This document shows, in pieces, positions 16,127 to 25,174 of a stretch of 64,000 nt of DNA; position 1 is the first letter of the stretch; the number at the start of each line of letters is the position of its first letter. Location: the NCBI GenBank assembly GCA_019057865.1, contig JAHLWP010000002.1, positions 159,293-223,292 on the forward strand. The letters are read 5' to 3'. Below the pieces are notes generated by a model. That model saw only the letters and a program-made list of their open reading frames with translations, did no database searches and was not told where the DNA came from. The stretch comes from Promethearchaeota archaeon (GTDB lineage Archaea > Asgardarchaeota > Lokiarchaeia > Sigyniarchaeales > SOKP01). Both the position numbers and the translations under genes were made by a program.

Positions 16127-16795
16127 TTATTTGATTAGTCGATCTTTTATATCTTCACAATTTATACGTCTACAGCCAGGGATCATCAGTCCGATATTGT
16201 AAATATTATCTATGAAATTAACTATAATATGTGAAGTTGCACCGAAGACAACATACTTTTTTCCATTAGGTGCTCTATAATTAAATTTTCCAACACCGAT
16301 AAGATCTCCTTTAAGCAGGTATGTTCTTTCTCTATAATTTTTTTTTTCTGTGAAAAAAGATATCGGGATTTTCACTATTTCCTTTACTTCTTCATCTTGC
16401 TTTATCATTGTTTGATTTTCATTAATATAAGCAACAAATGCAGTAATTATAAAACCTTTTGGTGTTAAATGATCATCAATACAACCTAGTAATTTTACAT
16501 TCGATTTGGGAATTCCCAGCTCTTCCTCTAATTCTCGTAATGCGGTATCCAAAAATGTTTTATCTAACTTGGAGTCAAATTTTCCACCAGGAAAAGACAT
16601 TTCTCCAGAATGTTTATCCCCTTCTCTCTTAGTACGCCTAATCATTACCAAATCAAAAGGTTTATCTTGATAAGGAATTATTAAGAAGATGATACCGGAA
16701 TTTATAAAATGTTCATGGTGCATGGAAAGTCTATCTGAAGAATTGAAATCTTTTAATTTACTTTTGATTAAATTTGCATCAAAAATAAGATTCAA
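16127..16795 (-). CDS. Nudix hydrolase, CoA pyrophosphatase-like (copy 1)
   Basis: The 222 residues include the CoA-type N-terminal motif RRTKREGDKHSGEMSFPGG followed by the Nudix box GGKFDSKLDKTFLDTALRELEEELGI (about residues 64-95), with the catalytic REL-EE. Such enzymes usually cleave CoA or its derivatives to phosphopantetheine and 3',5'-ADP. It is 26 bases downstream of a paralog that is similar throughout, so this is a tandem duplication. In addition to 'R..G..SFPGG', the C-terminal ...YVVFGATSHIIVNFI is shared by both copies. The true substrate is not known. Confidence 0.85.
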   Translation of the reverse strand: MNLIFDANLIKSKLKDFNSSDRLSMHHEHFINSGIIFLIIPYQDKPFDLVMIRRTKREGDKHSGEMSFPGGKFDSKLDKTFLDTALRELEEELGIPKSNVKLLGCIDDHLTPKGFIITAFVAYINENQTMIKQDEEVKEIVKIPISFFTEKKNYRERTYLLKGDLIGVGKFNYRAPNGKKYVVFGATSHIIVNFIDNIYNIGLMIPGCRRINCEDIKDRLIK

Positions 16796-16821
16796 TATTC
16801 CACACCAATTTATTCAAAATC

Positions 16822-17532
16822 TTAAAATTCTTTAGTAATAAGATTTCTATGTTTGATATATTCTTTAACATGTTTCATTTTATCAATTTTAAATCGCTTT
16901 AATCCGAGTTCTGATAAATCAAATTCATATACTCTTTCAATGAAATTAGAAATCATATATGCGGTTGCTCCCCATACGGTATATTTCTTTCCATTTTCTT
17001 TATCTACATAATTAAAATAAAAAACGGGGAACTTATTGCCATTGATATCGATGGCTTGTTCTCGAAAGTTTGTTTTGTTTATAAAAAAATCAATAGGGAT
17101 CTTAACAATTTCCTGAACTTCTCTTGGATCTTTTATTAATTTCTGATTCTTATCAATAATTCCAATAAATGGTGTAATTATAAATTTGGTCATGGTAGGA
17201 AAGTCATCTAGACAACCAATTATTCTAACATTTTCTCTGGGAACTCCAATTTCCTCTTCTACTTCTCTTAAAGCAGTATTTTCTAAGGATTTGTCAAATT
17301 GAGATTCATATTTTCCACCTGGAAATGACATTTCACCTTTATGTCTTGTCCCCTTATTTGTACGATGAATTAGAATTAGATCGTAAGGTTTATTTTTATA
17401 AGGTATAATGGAGAATAGAACTGCTGAACTTGTAAAAAAATCATCATTTAAAGAGATTCTTAAAGATGAATCACATGGAATTAATTTATTTTTTACTAAG
17501 TTTTCATCAAAAGTTAAATCTAAACCATCCAT
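16822..17532 (-). CDS. Nudix hydrolase, CoA pyrophosphatase-like (copy 2)
   Basis: The 236 residues carry the same architecture as the next gene: HRTNKGTRHKGEMSFPGG and the Nudix box GGKYESQFDKSLENTALREVEEEIGV. The shared DENLVKNKL/DANLIKSKL N-termini and VWGATAYMISNFI C-termini show the pair arose by duplication. The catalytic glutamates are intact in both, so both are probably active, perhaps on different CoA esters or nucleotides. It is transcribed towards tRNA-Sec. Confidence 0.85.
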   Translation of the reverse strand: MDGLDLTFDENLVKNKLIPCDSSLRISLNDDFFTSSAVLFSIIPYKNKPYDLILIHRTNKGTRHKGEMSFPGGKYESQFDKSLENTALREVEEEIGVPRENVRIIGCLDDFPTMTKFIITPFIGIIDKNQKLIKDPREVQEIVKIPIDFFINKTNFREQAIDINGNKFPVFYFNYVDKENGKKYTVWGATAYMISNFIERVYEFDLSELGLKRFKIDKMKHVKEYIKHRNLITKEF

Positions 17533-17618
17533 ATTAGAATTAGCAAAAATTTTAAAATATCCAATATTTAAGAAACATAATCTTTTATCCTAAAAAAGTT
17601 TTTAGAAAGTGTATAACT

Positions 17619-17912
17619 GTGAAACTTCCGAAAGAACTGAGAGATAAGAATGATTTAACTAGAGTAGGTAAAGTAAAAACATGTTCTGTAAAAGGATGTA
17701 GTGAGAACGCTATTCGTTCATTATCAGAAAATGCTTGGAAAAAGTATCTTGAAAAAGCCCATCTTAAATTTGAAAAAAATCGATATCATAAAATTTACTT
17801 GTGTAAAGCTCATTATAATCAATCAAATAAGTTTAGAAAATCTCAGGAGAAGATATATCAGAAAAAAGGTTTTTTAGAAAATGCTACCAAAAAGGGGATA
17901 AGGGAGTATTAA
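17619..17912 (+). CDS. Small Cys/His-containing basic protein
   Basis: Using the GTG at 17619, the protein has 97 residues. It contains CSVKGC near residues 22-27 and CKAHYN near 67-72, a spacing compatible with a zinc site (C-x4-C...C-x2-H). It is very rich in Lys, suggesting nucleic-acid binding. It diverges from the Nudix pair and its stop codon overlaps the end of a small convergent gene by four bases. I do not know the family. Confidence 0.55.
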   Translation: MKLPKELRDKNDLTRVGKVKTCSVKGCSENAIRSLSENAWKKYLEKAHLKFEKNRYHKIYLCKAHYNQSNKFRKSQEKIYQKKGFLENATKKGIREY

Positions 17913-18034
17913 GGAATTACTGCCATCTGTTCATAAGATTGCCTTATTAAGGCAAATTGACCTTCCATAATTCCTAGGGTAAATAGTGACAATCCTAGTA
18001 AGAGTATTATAAGTGCAATTAATTTATTCCTCAT
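17909..18034 (-). CDS. Small single-pass membrane protein (41 aa)
   Basis: The minus strand encodes 41 residues from ATG: basic start MRNKL, then a hydrophobic helix IALIILLLGLSLFTLGI (about 6-22), then a short polar tail with QFALIRQSYEQ. The inside-positive start followed by one helix is what a real small membrane protein looks like. It converges with the Cys/His gene with a 4-base overlap and lies 50 bases downstream of the zinc-ribbon coiled-coil gene on the same strand. No family known. Confidence 0.45.
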   Translation of the reverse strand: MRNKLIALIILLLGLSLFTLGIMEGQFALIRQSYEQMAVIP

Positions 18035-18084
18035 TTTTATCAAATTTTGAAATTATTCTTAATTTTAAAAATTTTCTTTATAAT

Positions 18085-18981
18085 TTATTTTGTTAATTCT
18101 TCTAATGTATCAACCTTAGCTGTTATTTTTTTTAATTTTAAGTCAAAATTTTTATCATTCTCTTTGTATTCTTCTTCAGATATCTCCTTAGCAGAGAATC
18201 TACCTTTATTAAGTTTTCGCTCACTTGCTAATTCTGCTTTTTCCAATTTCAATTCTTGAATCCATAATTTCATTCCAACAACTAAGTCTTCTTTCTCAAT
18301 TTCTAAATCTGTTTTTTCTTGCTTATATTTTTCTCTTAGTTTTTCAAAAGTTTCTCGATCTATTTTATGTAACTTATGTTCTCTTGTTAAATTCTCAAGG
18401 TGAAAAATTTTAGATTCAATATTAATATTGATCTTCTGAACTAAGAATGGTTCTTCCATTTTTTGCTTAATAACTTTTTCATTTTGTTTAAGCTCCTCAA
18501 TAAATGCTTTAACAGCTTCTAATTTTATATTTAATTCTTTTTTAAAGCTGTTATCCCATTCATACCTTGAATCTTTTGTAGATTTTAGAATTTCATCTAA
18601 TTTTTCAGTTAATACTTTCTTATTTAATTGGATGTCATTATATTCAATGTAAAAAACTATTTGCTCTTTTACTTCTTCAGGTAGAGGTTTTACTTCTTTC
18701 TTTTCTTTTCCTTTTTTCCATTTTTTCAGCTGTTTTTCTATGCTTTTCTCTTCTAATCGTTCCTCTTTTTCTATTTCTTCATCCGATATTAATTCATCTA
18801 GTTTCCCCTTAGTTTCTTTCTTTTCTTTCTCTTTTTTAGTATCTTTTATTTCAGGAGCTTTTTCTGGCTTTGGGATGCCGGGGATGCCGGTAAGCATAGG
18901 TTTACCGCATATGATACAAAATTTATCTGTTTGTTTTACAGGGTTTCCACAATATGGACAAAATTTTGGCATTTTATTCAA
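18085..18981 (-). CDS. Zinc-ribbon and coiled-coil protein
   Basis: The 298 residues open with a zinc ribbon, CPYCGNP...CIICGKP (residues 8-29). A Pro/Lys linker (GIPGIPKPEKAPE) and a long, highly charged segment of Lys and Glu (about 45-110) follow, then extended coiled coil to the end, including the repeated pattern EKLREKYKQEKTDLEIEKEDL. Soluble. It diverges from selB, 184 bases away. This zinc-ribbon plus coiled-coil layout is common in Asgard archaea, but I cannot name a function. Confidence 0.6.
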   Translation of the reverse strand: MNKMPKFCPYCGNPVKQTDKFCIICGKPMLTGIPGIPKPEKAPEIKDTKKEKEKKETKGKLDELISDEEIEKEERLEEKSIEKQLKKWKKGKEKKEVKPLPEEVKEQIVFYIEYNDIQLNKKVLTEKLDEILKSTKDSRYEWDNSFKKELNIKLEAVKAFIEELKQNEKVIKQKMEEPFLVQKININIESKIFHLENLTREHKLHKIDRETFEKLREKYKQEKTDLEIEKEDLVVGMKLWIQELKLEKAELASERKLNKGRFSAKEISEEEYKENDKNFDLKLKKITAKVDTLEELTK

Positions 18982-19165
18982 TTTTTTTTATATTTTTATA
19001 TGATATTCTAAACTAAAATAATAAATAAAATTAATTGAGACCGATTTTTGAAATTTGAATTTAAAATAATTTGTTTCTTAATTTTTTTACATTAAATTAT
19101 TATTATTTTATCGTTTTATATAATGGCAATTTATTTATTTTGCTTATCTTTTTTTGTAATTAGAA

Positions 19166-20584
19166 ATGGAGATTGAAAAGAAAATCCCTGTCCATATCGG
19201 ATTATTTGGTCATATTGACTGTGGCAAAACTGCAATAGCCGAGGTACTAAGTGAGATAATTTCAACCGCTGGTATCGATGCTCATCCACAAAGTAAAGAA
19301 AGAGGAATTACAATTGATTTAGGATTCACTAGTTTTGTCCTTGATAAATATTTAATCACATTAGTAGACGGTCCTGGTCATGCCGATTTAATTAAAATTA
19401 GTGCGTCATCAGTAGAAATTATTGATTGTGCAATTGTGGTTATTGATATAAATAAAGGTCCTCAAGTCCAAACTGGTGAGCATTTAGTTATAATTCAATC
19501 ACTCAAAATTGAAAAAATTATTGTTGTTCTTAATAAAATAGATCTTTTTACTGGAAATGTTAAAAATGAAATTGAAAAAACAAGGAGATTTTTCAATTCT
19601 ACATCATTTGGTTCAGATGTCCCCATTTATGCCGTATCTGCAAGAAGTAAGAGTGGATTTGAAGATTTAAAATTGGGAATCTTAGAAATGATTAGCTCAT
19701 TAGAAATCAAGAGAGCCATTGATGGAAGTATTGTTATTCCAATTGACCATCATTTTCCAATCAAAGGAATGGGAGTAATTTTAACTGGTACAATTGTAAG
19801 AGGAATGTTAAAATTGAATGAAAATCTAAAAATTTTGCCAATAAAATCTTCAGGAAGGGTTAAAAGTATTCAGATTTTTCATCAGAACGTTAATACTGCA
19901 AAAGCAGGTGATCGCATTGGGATTAATATAAAAGGTGTAGACGTTAAAAAAGTATTTAGAGGTTGTTATGCTACGAATAATCCAGAATTATTTGATTTTT
20001 GTGATATTATTGAAGTAGAAGTAAATTGTAATGAATTATTCAAACCTAAAACTAGTTTTGGAACCCAAATCCACATTACGATTGGAATGGTAACGGTTGC
20101 AGGAAATATTTATCCATATTACAAGAAAGAAAGCAAAAAAATTCAAACAACAATTTCAAGTAAAGGAGTGAATTTTGAAGCAATAATAATGTTAAAAAAA
20201 AAGGTTTTAATCAGAAAAGAAAAAACTATAATACTTTTAAGCCGATTAGATTTACCACCTACTACTCTTAGGATAATGGGATCTGCCGAAATATTAAAAC
20301 TACATAAACAACCCCCAGTTTTTTATAAATATAAAACTAAGAAAGGGTATATTAAGAATCCAGAACATCCTGAAGGAATTATATGTACTGGATTAGCGCA
20401 AAGTGGGACTGGTGCGAAAAAGATTGTTGGTAGAAAATTAGAATCCCCTTTTACAAAAGTTTTAAATACCTTTGGTACCAAGGGTGCTGTAATCGTGGGA
20501 ATTGAAAATAAAAATATACCCCTTAAGAAAGGAGGTCCCGTTCTACTAAAAGAGTTGAGAAGTTTTCAACTAAAAAACATTTAA
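19166..20584 (+). CDS. selB: Selenocysteine-specific elongation factor SelB (EFSec)
   Basis: GTPase that brings selenocysteinyl-tRNA(Sec) to UGA codons marked by a SECIS element. In 472 residues, the G domain has GHIDCGKT (G1, about 15-22), RGITIDLGF (G2), DGPGH (G3) and NKID (G4). Domains II and III follow (about 200-365), then a short domain IV (about 370-472). This is the archaeal/eukaryotic form without the bacterial winged-helix C-terminus. Close to tRNA-Sec and spcS, it completes most of a Sec decoding set; PSTK and SelD are not in the window. Confidence 0.93.
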   Translation: MEIEKKIPVHIGLFGHIDCGKTAIAEVLSEIISTAGIDAHPQSKERGITIDLGFTSFVLDKYLITLVDGPGHADLIKISASSVEIIDCAIVVIDINKGPQVQTGEHLVIIQSLKIEKIIVVLNKIDLFTGNVKNEIEKTRRFFNSTSFGSDVPIYAVSARSKSGFEDLKLGILEMISSLEIKRAIDGSIVIPIDHHFPIKGMGVILTGTIVRGMLKLNENLKILPIKSSGRVKSIQIFHQNVNTAKAGDRIGINIKGVDVKKVFRGCYATNNPELFDFCDIIEVEVNCNELFKPKTSFGTQIHITIGMVTVAGNIYPYYKKESKKIQTTISSKGVNFEAIIMLKKKVLIRKEKTIILLSRLDLPPTTLRIMGSAEILKLHKQPPVFYKYKTKKGYIKNPEHPEGIICTGLAQSGTGAKKIVGRKLESPFTKVLNTFGTKGAVIVGIENKNIPLKKGGPVLLKELRSFQLKNI

Positions 20585-20624
20585 ATTTTCAGAAATTATA
20601 ATATTATTAACAAAGGTGGTTAGA

Positions 20625-21050
20625 ATGGAAAAAGCTGAAATTGATATAAGCCAAGAAATTCTAGATGAGTTAATGCGGAATTTAGAAAAGCTGGAAGCCT
20701 CGACAGATTTAGAAGGGTCTGCAGTTGTTTCAAAAACGGGATTAAGAATCGCAAGTTCTGAAACTGCTGATGTAGTATGGGATATCTTTAGTGCAAGCCC
20801 GGCAACTTTAATTTCACTTGGTGAAAAGATTAGTCAAGGATTAGAACAGGGTGAGTTGAGGGATATTGTCATTAGAGGGACTAAAGGATATACGATTATT
20901 TTAGTTGGTGCGGCTGACAATAATTTTATGCTTTTTACAAATTGTAAAAAAGGATATAAACTAGGATATTATTTTCATAAAATTAGAAAAGCTTTTAGAG
21001 AAATGGAACCTGTTTTAAAGAAAATCGAAACTAAAGATATGATATATTAA
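20625..21050 (+). CDS. Roadblock/LC7 domain protein
   Basis: Small alpha/beta protein of 141 residues from the ATG at 20625, chosen because AAAGGTGGT upstream forms the binding site. The pattern ILDELMRNLEKLEASTDLEGSAVVSKTGLRIAS...TLISLGEKISQGLEQGELRDIVIRGTKGYTIILVGA fits roadblock/LC7 domains, which regulate small GTPases or form dimeric platforms. Such proteins are abundant in Asgard archaea. It follows selB by 40 bases on the same strand and may be cotranscribed; a functional link is not evident. Confidence 0.85.
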   Translation: MEKAEIDISQEILDELMRNLEKLEASTDLEGSAVVSKTGLRIASSETADVVWDIFSASPATLISLGEKISQGLEQGELRDIVIRGTKGYTIILVGAADNNFMLFTNCKKGYKLGYYFHKIRKAFREMEPVLKKIETKDMIY

Positions 21051-21073
21051 GATTACTTCTTTTTGGTTAACTT

Positions 21074-22870
21074 TTATCCATAAATCCATTTAACTGTATC
21101 TCCATCTCTTAAGTTATATTTATTAGATGATACTCCTGGGAAATCATCGTTAACCGTATACCGCCAATTTCCTTTTACTCCATCTATTTCCTCTACAAGA
21201 ATCCCCATATCACCATAATCATGGTACTTAACTTTACACCATGTAATTAATGCATCAAAGGCTGTTGTATTATAATCTGTCAAATCAAAATTTTCTATAA
21301 TTTTTACTGTTCCATTTCCATAATCTACAATTAAAGTAATATCTTCAACTTCTCTTTGTGGTTTATTTACTTCACCAACTTCTAAACTCGAGGTAAAAAC
21401 AAAGAAAGAGGTAAAACTTGCTATTGCTATAATTGCTACTAAAATATATTTATTAAATTCCTTAACTTTACTGTTTACCTTCGAAGCAATCAGAGTAGTT
21501 ATGGCTGAAATAAAACTTATTGATATGATAATCAAATAAGGTAGAAAATCTAATAAGAAATTAGTTCTTGGAGGTAACTCTGTTTTAAGTTCCCAAGGAA
21601 TATATCCATCAATCACCATCTCGAGCAAGTAACTGCCAACAGAAGTTTTAGTCCATAATAAAAGCCCTGTCCACTTCTCGTAAATTAAAGAAGTTTCTTG
21701 ACCTCCTCCATCTTGAATAAACATTATTTTAATTGTTAAATCAGATTCTTCTATATTAACTACTCCGCTTACAAACCCTTCAGCTTCTTGTAAAGCTAAT
21801 TTCTTCACCCTAGTAATATTTTCCATAATCTGAATAAGAATTCCAGGTTGAAATTTGTTATATCCAAGCGTGAGAGCCCATGCTATTTCACTATTTGAAC
21901 GATTAGTTAATGTAAAATTAGTTTGTAAAATGCCAGAATTGTTCTCAAATATAGCGATATCAAACCAAGCTATTGGATCATCAAAAATATTACCCCAATC
22001 ATTCGGATCCTTATTATAGAAACCAGTAAAGTTTACAACTATTTCCCCACCAGTATTAGTCTTCCAATCTCCCTCATATGAATTTCCTGGCCATGGAGTA
22101 AAATTATACCAACCTACTGCTCCCCCAAATTGAAGAACATTATAATTAAAACCTGAAGTATAATCTAATGTAAAATTTAGAGATCTAACTTCAAGAAGGT
22201 ACCCAAAGACACTAGTTTTAGCCCATACCAATACTCCTGACTTTTTCTCATAAATCAAATATGTTTTTTGATTTCCTTCAATTTGTTCAAAACCAATATA
22301 AATAAAATTATAAGTCTCTTCGATGTTTACTTCTCCTTTGATATCATATAATCCTCCAGGGTCAGCTTGATTTAAAGCTAATTGTTCAATATATGTCAAA
22401 TTACTGATAGGTATTAAAAAACCGGGTTGGAACATGTTATACCCAAGGGTTAAAGCTCTTGCGACTTCACTATTTGATCTATTGCTTAAAGTAAAGTTTG
22501 TATCTAATATGCCAAGATTATGTTCAAGTATTTCAATGTCAAGCCAAGGAATAGGATCCTCAAACACATTACCCCAATCATTAGGATCCTTGGCATAAAA
22601 TCCCGTAAAATTAATCTTAATCTGACCTCCAGGATTCGTTCTCCAATTACCCTCAAAAGAATCTTCTGGCCAAGGGGTAAAATTATACCAACCAACTGGA
22701 TCACCAAATTGAGATACATTATAGACATATGGTTTATTGAACTCGAGATTCTGGTAATATTGAATAGGGATTTCAGAATTAGCTTTCACATTTGGAGTAA
22801 AACTTAAAAATAATAATTGGATTAACATCAAAACAGCAAAAAGGTAAGCACTATTTTTAATTTTTTTCAT
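21074..22870 (-). CDS. Secreted, membrane-anchored protein with a tandem duplication and DUF4430-like C-terminus
   Basis: From the ATG at 22870 it has 598 residues. A signal peptide (MKKIKNSAYLFAVLMLIQLLFL) leads into two copies of a domain of about 200 residues, each starting with VGWYNFTPWP and containing GFYxKDPNDWGN and NFTLxNRSNSE. Many N-x-S/T sites suggest glycosylation. Two membrane helices lie near 445-500. The C-terminal about 85 residues (VDYGNGT...FDALITWCKVKYHDYG...WRYTVND...RDGDTVKWIYG) resemble DUF4430, a domain also found at the end of transcobalamin. Ligand unknown. Confidence 0.75.
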   Translation of the reverse strand: MKKIKNSAYLFAVLMLIQLLFLSFTPNVKANSEIPIQYYQNLEFNKPYVYNVSQFGDPVGWYNFTPWPEDSFEGNWRTNPGGQIKINFTGFYAKDPNDWGNVFEDPIPWLDIEILEHNLGILDTNFTLSNRSNSEVARALTLGYNMFQPGFLIPISNLTYIEQLALNQADPGGLYDIKGEVNIEETYNFIYIGFEQIEGNQKTYLIYEKKSGVLVWAKTSVFGYLLEVRSLNFTLDYTSGFNYNVLQFGGAVGWYNFTPWPGNSYEGDWKTNTGGEIVVNFTGFYNKDPNDWGNIFDDPIAWFDIAIFENNSGILQTNFTLTNRSNSEIAWALTLGYNKFQPGILIQIMENITRVKKLALQEAEGFVSGVVNIEESDLTIKIMFIQDGGGQETSLIYEKWTGLLLWTKTSVGSYLLEMVIDGYIPWELKTELPPRTNFLLDFLPYLIIISISFISAITTLIASKVNSKVKEFNKYILVAIIAIASFTSFFVFTSSLEVGEVNKPQREVEDITLIVDYGNGTVKIIENFDLTDYNTTAFDALITWCKVKYHDYGDMGILVEEIDGVKGNWRYTVNDDFPGVSSNKYNLRDGDTVKWIYG

Positions 22871-23052
22871 AATATTGACTCTTTCTATTTTATGGTCTAT
22901 AGATCTTTTGTTCAAATGTTCGTTTAACTAGGTTAAAATTCCTATATTTAATTAATAAAAAAGTACTATTCAATTTAAAACTTTTTCCTTTTTTATAAAT
23001 TTGCAATGCCTAAGGATTTAAATAGACAAATCTCTTTAATAATATTAGCAAA

Positions 23053-23841
23053 ATGAAAGATGAAAATGGAAAAGAATTTGTAATTTATAAGGGAAAGAGA
23101 CATTATGTTAATATCTTACGATTTAGTTCTTTAGAACGATATAAATCCTTAGATCTTGAAGATATAGAAATTAAGAACATCAGCGAAATTAAAGGATTAG
23201 AAGAACTTACAGACTTACAACGTTTAATTTTCTATTACACTCAAATTCCTGAAATAAAAGGTCTAAATAACTTAAAAAATCTCGAATACTTAGACTTACA
23301 AGGAAATCAGATATCTGAAATTAGAGGTCTCGAAAACCTTACTAATTTGCAAGAATTAAACCTTTGTTATAATCGAATATCTGAACTGAAGGGATTGGAT
23401 TCATTAGAAAAATTAAAAATTTTACGCCTATATGGAAATCAAATCAGTGAAATTAAAGGACTTGAAAATCTTAAAAATTTGGAAGTTTTAGAATTAGGAG
23501 CAGCCCGATATCAATCAGGCAATCTTATAAAAGAAATTAAGGGGATCGACAATCTAATAAATCTTAAAGAATTACACCTTCCTTACAATCAAATAACAGA
23601 GATAAAAGGGCTTGAAAACTTAAAAAATCTTGAATTTTTAGACTTTCATAAAAATGAAATTTCAGAAATAAAGGGACTGGATAATTTAGAAAAACTATTT
23701 TGGTTGAATCTTTCTCACAATCGAATAACTGAGTTTAAAGGTCTGGAGAAGCTTGAAAATTTAACACGGTTATTTTTAGAGCCTGAACTTCTGAAAGGCA
23801 CGGTATATGAATCAAAACCAGCTGATGAATTACTTAAATAA
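23053..23841 (+). CDS. Leucine-rich-repeat protein (SDS22-like)
   Basis: The 262 residues are mostly 22-residue leucine-rich repeats of the form LENLTNLQELNLCYNRISEIKG, about eight copies from residue 40 to the end, matching the SDS22-type consensus. A short N-terminal cap (KDENGKEFVIYKGKRHYVNILRF) precedes them. There is no signal peptide, so it is probably cytosolic and a protein-binding module. The near-identical repeat units suggest expansion by local duplication. Binding partner unknown. Confidence 0.85.
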   Translation: MKDENGKEFVIYKGKRHYVNILRFSSLERYKSLDLEDIEIKNISEIKGLEELTDLQRLIFYYTQIPEIKGLNNLKNLEYLDLQGNQISEIRGLENLTNLQELNLCYNRISELKGLDSLEKLKILRLYGNQISEIKGLENLKNLEVLELGAARYQSGNLIKEIKGIDNLINLKELHLPYNQITEIKGLENLKNLEFLDFHKNEISEIKGLDNLEKLFWLNLSHNRITEFKGLEKLENLTRLFLEPELLKGTVYESKPADELLK

Positions 23842-23877
23842 AAATAGATATATAGAAATGATTTATCAATTTTAATT

Positions 23878-24342
23878 TTAGAGTAATAACTTATTCTTAA
23901 CTTTTTCTTTTAATTCTTGTAATGCTTTTCCCCAAGCTTTTTCAAAATAATTTCGTGCTTCTTGCCAGTTTTCATCTTTTCTCCAACCTGTATGGAAGAG
24001 ATGAATAGTTGTTTTATTTTTTTCATTGGAATTGGATGAAAAAAATACGATTACATGTGTAAGAGGATCAGCAACATTCATAAATGATTTGAACTGAACT
24101 GGTCCCTTCCAATCAAAAGAAATAAATCTGTTTTCTTCAATTCCAGTAATTTTACATCCAATTGTACTATTGTTTTCTCTATCTTCTGGTTCCCAAAAAA
24201 GTTCATATTTGCCTCCAACCTTAGGTTCTACTTCTGCCTTTTCAGATAACCAAGCTTCCAATAAGTTATTAATTGTAAACATTTTAAAAGCATTGTAAAT
24301 ATCACATTCAATTTCTACATTAATTTGAATTATATTTTCCAT
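23878..24342 (-). CDS. SRPBCC (AHSA1/START-like) domain protein
   Basis: The 154 residues have the activator-of-Hsp90-homolog pattern: IECDIYNAFKMFTINNLLEAWLS at the N-terminus, KVGGKYELFWEP, ITGIEENRFISFDWKG in the middle and a final long helix from WQEARNYFEKAWGKALQELKEKV. This helix-grip fold binds hydrophobic ligands or acts on client proteins. It is monocistronic and convergent with the leucine-rich-repeat gene. The ligand is unknown. Confidence 0.8.
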   Translation of the reverse strand: MENIIQINVEIECDIYNAFKMFTINNLLEAWLSEKAEVEPKVGGKYELFWEPEDRENNSTIGCKITGIEENRFISFDWKGPVQFKSFMNVADPLTHVIVFFSSNSNEKNKTTIHLFHTGWRKDENWQEARNYFEKAWGKALQELKEKVKNKLLL

Positions 24343-24541
24343 TAAGAACGACCATTAGTATGATTCTTATATATTTTTTAAATTAGATGTTTGATATTAT
24401 TGGTTATCATTCTATTCTTAAAAAATTTCTCTATATACGTCTTAGATTTTAAAGATTGGGGAAATAGGAAAGAAAGCCTATAAATTTTTAAAACTTTATT
24501 TATTAATAATCTTAACTAAAAAAGAAGAAGTAAAGATTTAA

Positions 24542-25159
24542 TTGGAATTAGAATCTGAAGTACAGGAACTAGATCAAGAAAAAGAAAATCACTCAGCTTG
24601 GCTTGAGAGAAAAACTTTTCGAATTGTCTTAAGTAGCACATTTGTAGCGTTAGCTATAGTTTTAGGATATATGCTTGCATATATTCCTAACATTGAATTA
24701 TTTACCTTAACTATATTCTTGTCAGGCTTTATTTTAGGAAAGAGAGATGGGATTATTGTTGGATTTTTTAGTTCATTAATTTTTTGTTTTTTTAATCCTA
24801 TAGGTGCTTCTCCTTTGCCACTCTTAACTTTCCAATTGTTTCATTATTCTCTGACGGGTTTTTTAGGAGCCTTGACCAGAGATTACTTAAAAAGAAAGAC
24901 TTTTTTTAAACCAGATGAAGATATGTTTGTACTTCCTGTGATGGTGTTATTTGGTCTTATGGGGGCATTAATTACAATTAATTTTCAAATTTTTGCTTCG
25001 ATGGTTGATGTATTATCATTTTTTGGCACTATAGATGAATTTATACCATATTTTCTTACTGGCATAGTGTTTACAGTTACCCACATTATTGGAAATACTC
25101 TTGGATTTATTTTTATATTACCTGGATTAATTCAACTAACTTACAAAATGCTCGATTAA
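24542..25159 (+). CDS. ECF-type transporter S component-like membrane protein
   Basis: Starting at TTG (the codon before is TAA), the protein has 205 residues. An acidic/basic N-terminus (about 1-28) is followed by five or six hydrophobic helices. The pattern VLSSTFVALAIVLGYMLAYIPNIELFTLTIFLSGFILGKRDGIIVGFFSSLIF...NPIGASPLPLLTFQL is typical of vitamin-binding S components of ECF transporters, including the N-terminal Ala-x3-Ala-type helix. The A/A'/T components are not nearby, so the substrate is unknown. Confidence 0.7.
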   Translation: MELESEVQELDQEKENHSAWLERKTFRIVLSSTFVALAIVLGYMLAYIPNIELFTLTIFLSGFILGKRDGIIVGFFSSLIFCFFNPIGASPLPLLTFQLFHYSLTGFLGALTRDYLKRKTFFKPDEDMFVLPVMVLFGLMGALITINFQIFASMVDVLSFFGTIDEFIPYFLTGIVFTVTHIIGNTLGFIFILPGLIQLTYKMLD

Positions 25160-25174
25160 GTTAGAAGAAACACT

